DNA of 64,000 nucleotides from an uncultured Faecalibaculum sp. (GTDB lineage: Bacteria; Bacillota_I; Bacilli_A; Erysipelotrichales; Erysipelotrichaceae): assembly GCF_910588395.1 (NCBI RefSeq), contig NZ_CAJUPA010000004.1, positions 1 to 64,000 of the forward strand. The letters are read 5' to 3'. The translations under genes were made by a program, and so were the position numbers. The notes under the pieces were generated by a model that made no database searches, was not told the DNA's origin, and saw only the letters and a list, made by a program, of their open reading frames with translations. Positions 49,553-57,864 of the stretch are shown piece by piece (positions within the stretch are counted from its first letter, which is position 1; each line of letters begins with the position of its first letter).

Positions 49553-50704
49553 TCAGGCAATCAGTGAAGCCGGAGCTTCCCGGGCTTCCAGATTTTTCCA
49601 CTCCCGGTCATACTGTTCCTTCACCTGCTGCACAAACCTGTGCATCTCCGGCGTGGATTTCCAGCTGGTGAGATCCGTGAAGATTTCGTCCATGGTCTGC
49701 GGATCTGTGATTTCCACCGGTTTGTATCCCAGGCATTTGGGCATGTTCACCAGCCGGCTTTTCTGTTCCATCCAGGATTCTTCCTCCACCACCATGGCAC
49801 AGCGCTTTCCGGAGCAGAGATAGAAGACCCGTCTGTCCTGAAAGGGATCTTCCAGCAGAGTGCCGGGAATCATCTGAAAGTCCATGCTGTGATTCGGCAA
49901 TGCAAAGGAGGATTTCTTCTTTTTCTGCCGGCTCTGTTCCTTCTTTTTCTGCCGTGCCTTGATTTCCTTCATCCGCTGTTTGACTTTCTGAAGCTCGGAA
50001 GGATAGAGAAAACCGCTGACAATGCCGGCTTCTGCTGAAGCGATGCTGTATTCTTCCGCTCCTTTCAGCCACAGCTGACAGTTGTCCGCTGTGATATTGA
50101 ACAGATCGAAAGGTCCTTTTTCCAGAACCGTCAGATACAGTCTGTCCTCCGCCTCTCTGGTGACCAGCGCCCAGCCATCGGCTGTACGGAGAATATCACC
50201 GGGTCTGGGAATCACGGAAGGGTCTGCCTGCCGGATGGCCAGAAGCCGCGTCACATAGGCAAAATCATCCGAATCCAGCGACCTGGACCAGCTGAGAAGT
50301 TTGATTGCCGGCAGAGCAACAGGTCTGGAAAGGTCAAACCAGGAACAGACCGTGGACTCCCGCTGCTCACCAAAATGCTCAAAGGAATCATAGAACCGGG
50401 GACGCAATGCCCACCATCGCAGCCGGTTCGGATTGTCCGGTTCTTTATGGGAAGCCGGAATTCCGATGATTCCCCTGCGGTTTACCTTCAGAACGAGATA
50501 GGGACGGCAGCGGTGGCCTTCTCTAACACCGGAAAGTTCCCAGTCCTTCAGCGGCATTTCACAGTACACCACATCCCCGCAGGCACAGCGATTCAGAACT
50601 CTCTGAGATTCCTTTGTCTGTCTTCGATGGAATCTGCTGCACTTGAGCAGCCAGACAGTTTTCAGACGCTGAACCAGCTGCCTGATACTCCCTTTCTTCT
50701 TCAT
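49553..50704 (-). CDS. PemK/MazF-like N-terminal region fused to a basic linker and unknown C-terminus
   Basis: 383 residues with GAAGGAGG before the ATG. The N-terminal part (about residues 40-100: CGDVVYCEMPL, EGHRCRPYLVLKVN) resembles the PemK/MazF-type beta-barrel start, and a second similar piece occurs at about 165-200 (RPGDILRTADGWALVTRE). Residues 240-275 are an extremely Lys/Gln-rich basic stretch (KARQKKKEQSRQKKKK). The C-terminal 100 residues are not recognised. No antitoxin-like partner is adjacent, so this is probably not a simple toxin. A nucleic-acid-binding role would fit the basic stretch (inference). Confidence 0.5.
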   Translation of the reverse strand: MKKKGSIRQLVQRLKTVWLLKCSRFHRRQTKESQRVLNRCACGDVVYCEMPLKDWELSGVREGHRCRPYLVLKVNRRGIIGIPASHKEPDNPNRLRWWALRPRFYDSFEHFGEQRESTVCSWFDLSRPVALPAIKLLSWSRSLDSDDFAYVTRLLAIRQADPSVIPRPGDILRTADGWALVTREAEDRLYLTVLEKGPFDLFNITADNCQLWLKGAEEYSIASAEAGIVSGFLYPSELQKVKQRMKEIKARQKKKEQSRQKKKKSSFALPNHSMDFQMIPGTLLEDPFQDRRVFYLCSGKRCAMVVEEESWMEQKSRLVNMPKCLGYKPVEITDPQTMDEIFTDLTSWKSTPEMHRFVQQVKEQYDREWKNLEAREAPASLIA

Positions 50705-51019
50705 GAACTATGCCTCCTTCCGCTTTTCTGTATTGTGACACGGAAAGAGGCAGCATGGATGCCAGATTGAGAAACCGGTTCCATTGCGTGACTTTCGTAA
50801 CACCACACAAGAATATCTGCTCACACTTGGTTTGCCGATAGACTGCACGTTATTGAGGAAATCCGTTATCTGTGTTTCCTCCTGTGAGCTCACTTATAAT
50901 CCAGGCTCCACTGCGAAAACCCGACAACCTGATGAGCCCTCTCCCCCTCCATCGCCAAAAAGACCCGGAACGCACAATACCGCATGCATTCCGGATCTTT
51001 ACCCGTCATCTCTTATCTG
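50705..51019. other. Intergenic region between the PemK-like gene and rlmD
   Basis: 315 bases. It contains the rlmD terminator (50953-50999) and a 10-bp palindrome GTGAGCTCAC at 50884-50893 beside a TATAAT. No gene is supported; a 61-codon minus-strand frame here has no ribosome binding site or recognisable product. Confidence 0.5.
50953..50999 (-). terminator. Terminator of rlmD
   Basis: Minus-strand 11-bp stem AAGATCCGGAA / TTCCGGGTCTT (one G-T pair) followed by TTTTGG, about 20 bases past the stop. Confidence 0.82.
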
Positions 51020-52303
51020 TTATCTGTGTCTGCCCTTTGCAGGACGCCGTCCGGGTTTCACACCCCGGGCGCTGCCCGGTACCCCATGACCTTTCACTGG
51101 CCGGGCCGGTCTGCCACCTGCTGCGGGTTTCTTCGAAGAATACTTCCCTTTCTTGATTCCCCGGTAAGTCAGCAGACAAACCGTTTCAATGTGTTCCGTG
51201 TTGGGGAACATATCCACCGGGTAAATCGTATCGGTATAGTAGCCGAACCGCTTGAACTTGATCAGATCCCGCGCCTGTGTCCTGGGATCGCAGGAAATAT
51301 ACAGGATCTTCTTCGGTTTCAGACCGCAGGCAGCTTCAATGAACGCCTCTGTGGTTCCGGCTCTGGGAGGATCCAGAACAATCGCGTCAAAGGATGTGTG
51401 GAATTTTCTGGCTTCCATCATGAACTGCGTGGAATCCATTGCCACGAATCTCGCATTCCGGATGCCGTTCTGCCGGGCGTTGTAGATCGCGTTCTTGACC
51501 GCATCCTTATTGATTTCCACACCGGTGACTTCTTTGCAGGAAGAAGCCAGTGTCAGTCCGATGGTTCCCACACCGCAATACGTATCCAGCACTTTGTCCT
51601 CCGGCGTCAGCTGCAGGAGATCCCTGGCCAGTCCATAGAGTTTCTCGCACTGGTCGTGGTGAATCTGGTAGAAGGCACTGGCGGTGAAGGAAATCTTCAA
51701 TCCGCACAGATTGTCCGTGATCATGCCGTTGCCATAGAGAACAATGGATTCATCCTGCAGCACCACACTGGTGTCCCGGGGATTGATGTTCTGGATTACG
51801 GTCTTGACCTGGGGGAACCGGCTCACCAGTGCATTCACCAGGTTCCGGCGTCCCGGCAGCTGTTTCGAGCTGGTGACCAGAACCACCATGACTTCATCGG
51901 TTTCCTTGGCCCAGCGCAGCAGTACATGGCGCAGAATGCCGGTCCCGGTCCGCTCGTTGTACAGCTCGTATTTCATGCTGGCAACCGTTTCGGTGATGAA
52001 ATCAATGATCTCGTTCAGCAGCGCCGGGTGCATGGCGCAGCCTTTTGTGTCTATGACTTTATGGCTTTTGGGTGCATACAGGCCGCTGTAGATTTTTTTC
52101 TGTTTGTCCTTGGCAAAGCCCACAATGACCTTGTTCCGGTAGCCGATGGCACTGGCAGCCATCATCACCGGCTCCACTTTCACATCAAGACCGGCGCTTT
52201 TCATCAGGTCCGTGACCTGCTCCCGTTTCTGCTGGGCCTGTTTCAGACTGGGCACAGCCAGCAGCGAACAGCCGCCGCAGAGTTTCTGTACATTACATCG
52301 CAT
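51020..52303 (-). CDS. rlmD: 23S rRNA (uracil-C5)-methyltransferase, RlmD/RumA family
   Basis: 427 residues from ATG 52303, preceded by AGAGGTGA. An N-terminal Fe-S cysteine cluster (CNVQKLCGGC) and a TrmA-type SAM domain: VLDTYCGVGTIGLTLA, then DAIVLDPPRAG and the nucleophile Cys in ILYISCDPRTQARDL. It methylates a uracil in 23S rRNA (U1939 in E. coli, U747/U1939 by the Bacillus type). No TRAM domain is seen. The C-terminal 45 residues are a basic Gly/Pro/Lys tail, an uncommon extension. The upstream GNAT gene overlaps its leader. Confidence 0.92.
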   Translation of the reverse strand: MRCNVQKLCGGCSLLAVPSLKQAQQKREQVTDLMKSAGLDVKVEPVMMAASAIGYRNKVIVGFAKDKQKKIYSGLYAPKSHKVIDTKGCAMHPALLNEIIDFITETVASMKYELYNERTGTGILRHVLLRWAKETDEVMVVLVTSSKQLPGRRNLVNALVSRFPQVKTVIQNINPRDTSVVLQDESIVLYGNGMITDNLCGLKISFTASAFYQIHHDQCEKLYGLARDLLQLTPEDKVLDTYCGVGTIGLTLASSCKEVTGVEINKDAVKNAIYNARQNGIRNARFVAMDSTQFMMEARKFHTSFDAIVLDPPRAGTTEAFIEAACGLKPKKILYISCDPRTQARDLIKFKRFGYYTDTIYPVDMFPNTEHIETVCLLTYRGIKKGKYSSKKPAAGGRPARPVKGHGVPGSARGVKPGRRPAKGRHR

Positions 52304-52308
52304 GGATG

Positions 52309-52917
52309 TCACCTCTGGTTTCTTTCAATTCTGTCTATGTCATTATCGCATCTGGCAGCAATGTCCGGGTACACAATGACCGGTGCCGGATTTTCTTCGT
52401 GGATCCCCAGCATTTTTTCCATCCACACCATGTCATACCAGCGGCTGAATTTGAATCCGCAGTCATGGAATTCTCCCACCAGGGAATACCCGAGATGCTC
52501 ATGGAACCGGATGCTGGCATCACTCAGATATTCATCCGCTTCCCCTTTCGGACATGCAATGCAGGCATTGAGGTTCAGGATTCCCATGGCTCCGGCTGCT
52601 TCTTCCAGGGCTTCATACAGCTTCCGGCCATATCCCTTTCCCCGCAGATCGTGGTCCAGGTAGATGGATGTTTCCGCACACCATTCATAGGCTTTCCGGG
52701 GATGAAAAGCGCTGAGATAGCCATATCCCAGGATCCTTCCCCCATCCCGGAGTACCAGCCAGGGAAACCTGGTCTGGGTATCCGCGATCCGCTGTCTGAA
52801 CTCAGTCAGCGACGGAACATCCCATTCAAAGGTGATGGCTGTGTTCTGCACATACCAGGCATAGATCTCCAGCAGTTCTTCTGCCTGCTGGAGCTGCGCA
52901 TTCTCAATCGTCACCAT
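52309..52917 (-). CDS. GNAT N-acetyltransferase, phosphinothricin acetyltransferase-like
   Basis: 202 residues with GGGAGGAAAG before the ATG. GNAT fold: N-terminal VENTAITFEWDVP-type substrate region, AYEWCAETSIYLDHDLRGKGYGRKLYEALEE with the acetyl-CoA pyrophosphate loop (RGKGYG), and FHEHLGYSLVGEFHDCGFKFSRWYDMVWMEK, which is typical of the Pat/Bar-like group acting on amino-acid analogues. Its stop lies 5 bases before the rlmD ATG, so both are co-transcribed. Confidence 0.88.
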   Translation of the reverse strand: MVTIENAQLQQAEELLEIYAWYVQNTAITFEWDVPSLTEFRQRIADTQTRFPWLVLRDGGRILGYGYLSAFHPRKAYEWCAETSIYLDHDLRGKGYGRKLYEALEEAAGAMGILNLNACIACPKGEADEYLSDASIRFHEHLGYSLVGEFHDCGFKFSRWYDMVWMEKMLGIHEENPAPVIVYPDIAARCDNDIDRIERNQR

Positions 52918-53041
52918 GTATCTTTCCTCCCGGCTCTGTCTGATAAGGGCAGTGTCCGACTTGTCTGCCTGCCGTGTGACAGAGACGGAATCATTGTATC
53001 AGACAGAACATCTGTCACTGAAAGCATCTGGCTGCCATGAC

Positions 53042-53079
53042 GAAAAAAAACCGTTTGTCCACAGAAGAAAAAACGGTTT
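53042..53079 (-). terminator. Terminator of the EIIB-domain gene
   Basis: Minus-strand stem AAACCGTTT / AAACGGTTT with a 14-base loop, then TTTTT, directly after the stop. Confidence 0.85.
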
Positions 53080-53081
53080 CA

Positions 53082-53705
53082 TCACGCCATCAGCAGCTGT
53101 GCCTGCCGCACAATTGCCGGCATGTTCATTGTCGCAAAATCCAGAGGCCGGATCAGAGCACAGTGCCGCTTTTCATCCTGGCTCAGTCCCTGAAACGCCG
53201 CGGCTGCCTGGGGAGCATAGAGAACCACATCCGCCAGAGCGGCTTTCCACCGGGCCTGTTCAATGGTGGACCAGTCTGCTTCCACGTTCCAGCCATGCTG
53301 CCTGGCAAGCTCATTGATGTGGGCAGCCGCCAGAGAAGAGGTAATGCCGGTGGTGCAGATGATAAGCAGTTTCATGGGGGCATGATCCAGGACCTGCTGG
53401 ACATCCTGGGGGGAATTCCGGTACAGGGCTTCAAAGAATGCATGGATGTGGTCATAGAACACAATGGCATCATTTCCATCAAAATGCGCCCAGAAACAGC
53501 GTTCCGGAATGTCCATCTCCACGATGGTGTTTTCCCACAGCCGGATCATACCCACGGCTTCTTCATTGTGAAACCATACTGCCTGCATTTCCCTGCTTGT
53601 CAGCGCCCCATTCAGTTCCCGGGCCTGATCGAATATCGCCTGCGCCAGGGAGCCCTCGCCAAATGTCATGTTCATGTCATGTATCTTATGCTGACAACTC
53701 AACAT
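53082..53705 (-). CDS. Orphan protein with C-terminal PTS EIIB-like domain
   Basis: 207 residues (197 if the ATG at 53675 is used). The C-terminal half (from about residue 108: MKLLIICTTGITSSLAAAHI) is a lactose/cellobiose-type EIIB fold with the phosphorylatable Cys in ICTTG. The N-terminal 105 residues (FGEGSLAQAIFDQARELNGALTS, then an acidic aromatic region) match nothing recognised. No EIIA, EIIC or sugar gene is adjacent, so it may be a PTS-linked sensor or adaptor rather than a transporter part. A 12-bp palindrome overlaps the first ATG; neither start has a good ribosome binding site. Confidence 0.65.
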   Translation of the reverse strand: MLSCQHKIHDMNMTFGEGSLAQAIFDQARELNGALTSREMQAVWFHNEEAVGMIRLWENTIVEMDIPERCFWAHFDGNDAIVFYDHIHAFFEALYRNSPQDVQQVLDHAPMKLLIICTTGITSSLAAAHINELARQHGWNVEADWSTIEQARWKAALADVVLYAPQAAAAFQGLSQDEKRHCALIRPLDFATMNMPAIVRQAQLLMA

Positions 53706-53716
53706 TGTCTAGACAA
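53705..53716. promoter_or_regulatory. Perfect 12-bp palindrome at the start of the EIIB-domain gene
   Basis: TTGTCTAGACAA overlaps the last base of the first possible start codon. A regulator-binding site is possible. Confidence 0.4.
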
Positions 53717-53910
53717 AAGCTCTGATTCAAAACCTGTGATACAGGGCGCCTCCATTCATCCGCTTACATGCAGGCCTGCATCCGGATATGTCTGGAAAAC
53801 GCATCCCGGCAGGAAGACTGAAGCCATTTCTCTCCATGCGAAAAACAGCTTCCTTCTGTCTTCCTTATATATTGGGAGCAAAGCGGTTCGAACCAGGTTC
53901 TGCCCTGTCA

Positions 53911-53935
53911 AAAAGCCGGCCACAGGCCGGCTTTT
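53911..53935 (-). terminator. Terminator of htpG
   Basis: Eleven-bp stem AAAAGCCGGCC / GGCCGGCTTTT with a three-base loop and minus-strand T tail, 31 bases past the htpG stop. Confidence 0.9.
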
Positions 53936-53965
53936 CATCAGCAGATCATTCCGTACAGGTCAGAT

Positions 53966-55849
53966 TCAGGCAATCAGCTCTGTGACCTTCCGGGCGTAGT
54001 CAATGGGATCCTTGACCGGGAAGCCTTCGATGAGCAGTGCCTGGTCGTACAGGACTTCCGTGATGGCTTTCGCTTTCTCAGGATCGGACTGCCAGGTGTC
54101 TTTGAGGAGGCCGAAGATCCGGGAATCGGGGTTGATTTCCAGGATCCGGTCAGCTTTCAGAGGGGGCATGCCGGAGTCCTGCTGGGCGGCCATGGCGGCA
54201 TAGACTTTCTCCATTTCAAAGGACAGACCATCGCCGGCGACGAGCGTTACGGGGTCGTCCACGAGGCGGGCGGAGAGACGGACTTCGCTGACTTCAGGCA
54301 GAGCGTCTTTCATGAAGATCAGCAGGTCTTTGTTTTCTTCGGAGGTCTTCTCCAGCTGTTCTTTTTCTTCTTCGCTCTGGAGATCCAGGTTGGCGCTGGA
54401 GGCGTTGGTGAAGGCATGATCTTTGTACTGACCGAGGGTCTGCATGACAAACTCATCCACTTCCGCGGTGAGAATCAGAGCCTGGTAGCCTTTTTTCTGC
54501 AGGGATTTCACAACAGGGAGTTTCGCCGCTGCTTCGGTGTCCCGGGCGGAGACATAGTAGATGTCTTTCTGGTCTTCGGGCATGGCAGAGACAAATTCCT
54601 GGAGTGTCACGAGTTTGCCGCCGTCTGTGGTGTAGAACATCAGCAGGTTTTCCAGTTTGTCCCGGTCTGCGCCGAAGGAGGAGTAAATGCCGAACTTGAT
54701 GTCCAGGCCGAAGTTCTTCCAAAACTTCTCATACTGTTCCCGGTCTTTGGCGAGCATGGCGCCGAGTTCATTGAGGACCTTGCGCTCGATGCGGTTTTTG
54801 ATCAGCCGCAGCTGGTGGTCATGCTGGAGCATTTCCCGGGAGATGTTCAGTGAGAGATCCTGGGAGTCCACAAGGCCTTTCACGAAGCGCAGATACGGCG
54901 GGAGCAGTTCTTCGCAGTGATCCATGATGAACACACCGCGGGAATACAGCTGCAGACCGGGTTTGTAGTCCTGGGAGTAGAATCCTTCGGGGACACGGCT
55001 GGGGATGTACAGCAGCGCGGTGAAATCCACGTTTCCTTCGACGTTGAAGAAAATCGTCTTCATGGGTTCCAGGTAGTCAAAGAAGTGCTGTTTGTAGAAG
55101 GAAGCCAGTTCCTCTTCGGTGACTTCGGATTTGGGGCGCTTCCAGAGAGGCACCATGGAGTTCAGGGTTTTGTCCTCGGATTCCGTTTTCGTTTCACCGT
55201 CCACTTCGGTGGTGGTTTCCACGGTCATTTTGATGGGATAACGGATGTAGTCGGAATACTTTTTGACGAGATCCTGTACCCGGTAGCTCTGGAGATACTG
55301 GGAGTAGTCTTCTGTGTCATCATCGGCTTTCAGATGCAGGACGAGAACCGTTCCCCGTTCTTCCTTGTCGCAGGGTTCGATTTCATATCCTTCGGCACCT
55401 TCGGATTTCCATTCCCAGGCGTCCTGGCTGCCGGCGGCTTTTGTATAGACCGTGACCTGGTCAGCGACCATGAAGGCGGAATAGAAGCCCACACCGAACT
55501 GTCCGATGATGTCGGACTGGTCCTTGTCCTGTTTCTTCAGTTCTTCCTTGAAGGCCAGGGTGCCGCTCTTGGCGATGGTGCCCAGGTTCTCCTCCAGCTC
55601 TTCTTTGGTCATGCCGATGCCGTTGTCGGTGAGGGTCAGGGTGCGGTCGGTTTCGTTGAGTTCGATCCGGATCTGCAGATCCCCGGGTTCCTCATGGTTT
55701 TCCAGCGCCCAGTGGTAATACTTGTCCAGGGCGTCAGATGCGTTGGAGATCAGTTCCCGAAGGAAGATCTCTTTGTGTGTGTAGATGGAATTGATCATCA
55801 GATCCAGCAGTCGCCGGCTCTCAGCCTGAAATTCTTTTTTCTCAGCCAT
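53966..55849 (-). CDS. htpG: Molecular chaperone HtpG (Hsp90)
   Basis: 627 residues from ATG 55849 (CACGGAGGTGAC upstream), the usual HtpG length. N-terminal GHKL ATPase: HKEIFLRELISNASDALDK, LTDNGIGMTKEEL, and GQFGVGFYSAF in the lid region. The middle domain includes GVFIMDHCEELLPPYLRFVKGLVDSQDLSLNISREMLQ with the catalytic Arg; the C-terminal dimerisation domain follows. It is preceded by a promoter whose -35 overlaps a CIRCE-like palindrome, implying HrcA control. It ends at its own terminator. Confidence 0.97.
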   Translation of the reverse strand: MAEKKEFQAESRRLLDLMINSIYTHKEIFLRELISNASDALDKYYHWALENHEEPGDLQIRIELNETDRTLTLTDNGIGMTKEELEENLGTIAKSGTLAFKEELKKQDKDQSDIIGQFGVGFYSAFMVADQVTVYTKAAGSQDAWEWKSEGAEGYEIEPCDKEERGTVLVLHLKADDDTEDYSQYLQSYRVQDLVKKYSDYIRYPIKMTVETTTEVDGETKTESEDKTLNSMVPLWKRPKSEVTEEELASFYKQHFFDYLEPMKTIFFNVEGNVDFTALLYIPSRVPEGFYSQDYKPGLQLYSRGVFIMDHCEELLPPYLRFVKGLVDSQDLSLNISREMLQHDHQLRLIKNRIERKVLNELGAMLAKDREQYEKFWKNFGLDIKFGIYSSFGADRDKLENLLMFYTTDGGKLVTLQEFVSAMPEDQKDIYYVSARDTEAAAKLPVVKSLQKKGYQALILTAEVDEFVMQTLGQYKDHAFTNASSANLDLQSEEEKEQLEKTSEENKDLLIFMKDALPEVSEVRLSARLVDDPVTLVAGDGLSFEMEKVYAAMAAQQDSGMPPLKADRILEINPDSRIFGLLKDTWQSDPEKAKAITEVLYDQALLIEGFPVKDPIDYARKVTELIA

Positions 55850-55874
55850 GATTGTCACCTCCGTGATGTGAGTC

Positions 55875-55902
55875 AGTATACACCTGTTTTTGGCAAATTC
55901 AA
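55875..55902 (-). promoter_or_regulatory. Promoter of htpG
   Basis: Minus-strand TTGAAT (55897-55902), 16-base spacer, TATACT (55875-55880), 26 bases upstream of the htpG ATG. Confidence 0.7.
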
Positions 55903-55916
55903 GTATTGAGTGCCAA
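55890..55916 (-). promoter_or_regulatory. CIRCE-like HrcA operator overlapping the htpG promoter
   Basis: Minus-strand TTGGCACTC, nine bases, ATTTGCCAA. The CIRCE consensus is TTAGCACTC-N9-GAGTGCTAA; the first half matches 8 of 9, the second half 5 of 9, and the spacing is exact. It covers the -35 hexamer. Confidence 0.6.
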
Positions 55917-56057
55917 TCCGGTGTTCCTTCGAATATTGTATACCATTGTGTGTACTCTGCCGGGAGCGGGATGACCGGCAATCCTTTGCGGTGGCAGGAC
56001 TCTGGCAGGGTCCGGGTGGTTCAGGCGGATTGCAGCCGGAGGACGAAACCGGATGAC

Positions 56058-56096
56058 GCAAAAACCGCGACAGGCAATCAGAAATGCTGTCACGGT
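56058..56096 (-). terminator. Terminator of the GNAT gene
   Basis: Minus-strand ten-bp stem ACCGTGACAG / CTGTCGCGGT (one G-T pair), 13-base loop, then TTTTG. Confidence 0.75.
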
Positions 56097-56146
56097 CTGG
56101 TATGAATCAGGACAGAGCCAATCCGAACCCGGCTGCTTTCGGCGGA

Positions 56147-56746
56147 TTACCGGGTCCTGCTGTTTTCTTCTGTCTGACGGAGTATGTCCGTCACGGTTTT
56201 CCAGTCTTCTTCGGACTGTTCCCTGGTATGGCCTTCATAGGCTCCCATGTAGGGCTGAAATCCCAGGCGGCTGTAGAGTTTGATGGCTCCGTAGCTCTGG
56301 GACTGGGTGGATAGATACAGAGGATAGGATCCGGGCATGGCATCGTATTCCCTGGCGAGGGCGGTGATGAGGGTTCTGGCCAGTCCTTTGTGCTGATGAT
56401 TCAGGCTGGTGGCAACCCAGTGCAGGCGGAGTCTGCCGGGAAAATCATGTCCCGGAAACAGACCGGCTGTGGCCGCAAGATCGTTGTCCGGTCCGAGGAT
56501 GAACCGGAAATGTTCCCGGAGCTTCTCCGGGTCTTCCTGTTCCATTTTGTCCCACTGCGCCAGTCCGGCTTCTTCGTCTTTGACCAGACCGGTTTCCACC
56601 ATGAGGCGGGCCCAGGGTTGCCGGAGGTCCGGATTGTAAGGTGCCCAGGTATATCCCGGGGCAAGAGGCTGTTCTTCCTGAATCGTCTTCCGGGGGAGAA
56701 CCATGAGAACTTTGGTAAATGGTATGGTTGCATCACATATTGTCAT
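56147..56746 (-). CDS. GNAT family N-acetyltransferase
   Basis: 199 residues. The GNAT core is at about 85-175: NDLAATAGLFPG, then LHWVATSLNHQHKGLARTLITALAREYD with a weaker acetyl-CoA loop (HQHKGLA), and YLSTQSQSYGAIKLYSRLGFQPYMG. Substrate is unknown. The ribosome binding site is poor; later ATGs are possible. It is a single gene with its own terminator. Confidence 0.8.
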   Translation of the reverse strand: MTICDATIPFTKVLMVLPRKTIQEEQPLAPGYTWAPYNPDLRQPWARLMVETGLVKDEEAGLAQWDKMEQEDPEKLREHFRFILGPDNDLAATAGLFPGHDFPGRLRLHWVATSLNHQHKGLARTLITALAREYDAMPGSYPLYLSTQSQSYGAIKLYSRLGFQPYMGAYEGHTREQSEEDWKTVTDILRQTEENSRTR

Positions 56747-56968
56747 GGCCTGATTGTATCAGCCGGACTGGAAGCAGGCTACAGAAAATCCGGAAAAATC
56801 AGGGACAGAACTGACTGTCCTTGTATGTCATAGCCGGGTTTTGCAGGGACCGAAATCGGAAAGTGGATATTTTCACGTCTTCACAGTGAGGAAAGCAGGA
56901 AAAAATCGGAAATTTCAAATGTTATATCATTTAGAATTGTGCTATCATTCTTTCGGAGGATTCAAATC

Positions 56969-57667
56969 ATGAAATCAGATAACCTGACAGAAAAAACGCT
57001 GGCGGCGATGTTCGACCATACACAGCTGGCAACTGATGCAACAGAAGAGGTCATGAAGAAGCTGTGTGATGAGGCACGGGAAATCGGTGCTGCCATGGTG
57101 GCAATCAACCCGTACTGGGTGCCTTTCTGCAAGGAACAGCTGAAAGGGACCGGGGTCCATGTGGGTTCGGCCATTGGCTTTCCCCTGGGTCAGAACACCC
57201 TGGCGACCAAGCTTTTTGAAACGCGGAACTCTCTGGAGGAAGGCGCAGATGAAATCGACTACATGATCAACCAGAGCATGGTCAAAGCAGGCGACTGGGC
57301 AAACGTGGAAAAGGAAATGAAGGAAATCACGGAGATTTCCCATGAATTCCATGCTCCCTGCAAGGTGATTTTCGAGAACTGCAACCTGACAAAAGAGGAG
57401 ATCCGGAAGATCGCGGAGATTGCGAAGAAGGTAGGCATCGACTATGTCAAGACCAGCACCGGCAAAGGCAAAGGCGGTGCCACAGTGGAAGACGTGAAGC
57501 TGATGAAGGATGTGGTCGGTGATGCCTGCAAGGTCAAGGCTGCCGGCGGTATCCGGGACTGGGAGACCTGCAAGGCCATGATCGATGCGGGTGCCGAGCG
57601 CATAGGCACGTCTTCTTCCCTGAAGATTCTGGAAGAGTTCAGACGCTCACGTGAACAGCAGTCCTGA
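56969..57667 (+). CDS. deoC: Deoxyribose-phosphate aldolase
   Basis: 232 residues from ATG 56969 (GGAGG upstream). It cleaves 2-deoxyribose-5-phosphate to acetaldehyde and glyceraldehyde-3-phosphate in deoxynucleoside salvage. The Schiff-base Lys is in IDYVKTSTGKGKGGATVEDV; further motifs are DEIDYMINQSMVKAGDW and KAAGGIRDWETCKAMIDAGAERIGTSS. No other deo gene is adjacent. A 12-bp perfect hairpin overlaps its stop codon. Confidence 0.96.
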   Translation: MKSDNLTEKTLAAMFDHTQLATDATEEVMKKLCDEAREIGAAMVAINPYWVPFCKEQLKGTGVHVGSAIGFPLGQNTLATKLFETRNSLEEGADEIDYMINQSMVKAGDWANVEKEMKEITEISHEFHAPCKVIFENCNLTKEEIRKIAEIAKKVGIDYVKTSTGKGKGGATVEDVKLMKDVVGDACKVKAAGGIRDWETCKAMIDAGAERIGTSSSLKILEEFRRSREQQS

Positions 57668-57682
57668 GGGCTGCTGTTCACG
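57650..57682 (+). terminator. Hairpin over the deoC stop codon
   Basis: Perfect 12-bp stem CGTGAACAGCAG / CTGCTGTTCACG with a 9-base loop holding the TGA stop. No T tract follows directly (GACAGCGTCTTTC), so its termination strength is doubtful. Confidence 0.55.
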
Positions 57683-57864
57683 ACAGCGTCTTTCGGGTAT
57701 TGTTCTGAAAACCGCTTTCTGAGTTTCATTCCGGGTGCAGGTCATATCCGCTGGAGCCGATGTGGCTGATGGCATGCGGGAAACCGGCAAGGCGAACAAT
57801 CAGAACAGGAGACGGAAGACGATCAAGGCAAGAGACAATTGCGACAGTAAGAAAGGAACGTGTT

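Noticed and set aside
50708..50893. 61-codon minus-strand frame upstream of the PemK-like gene
   Set aside because: It has no ribosome binding site, no recognisable protein features, and overlaps the neighbouring leader.
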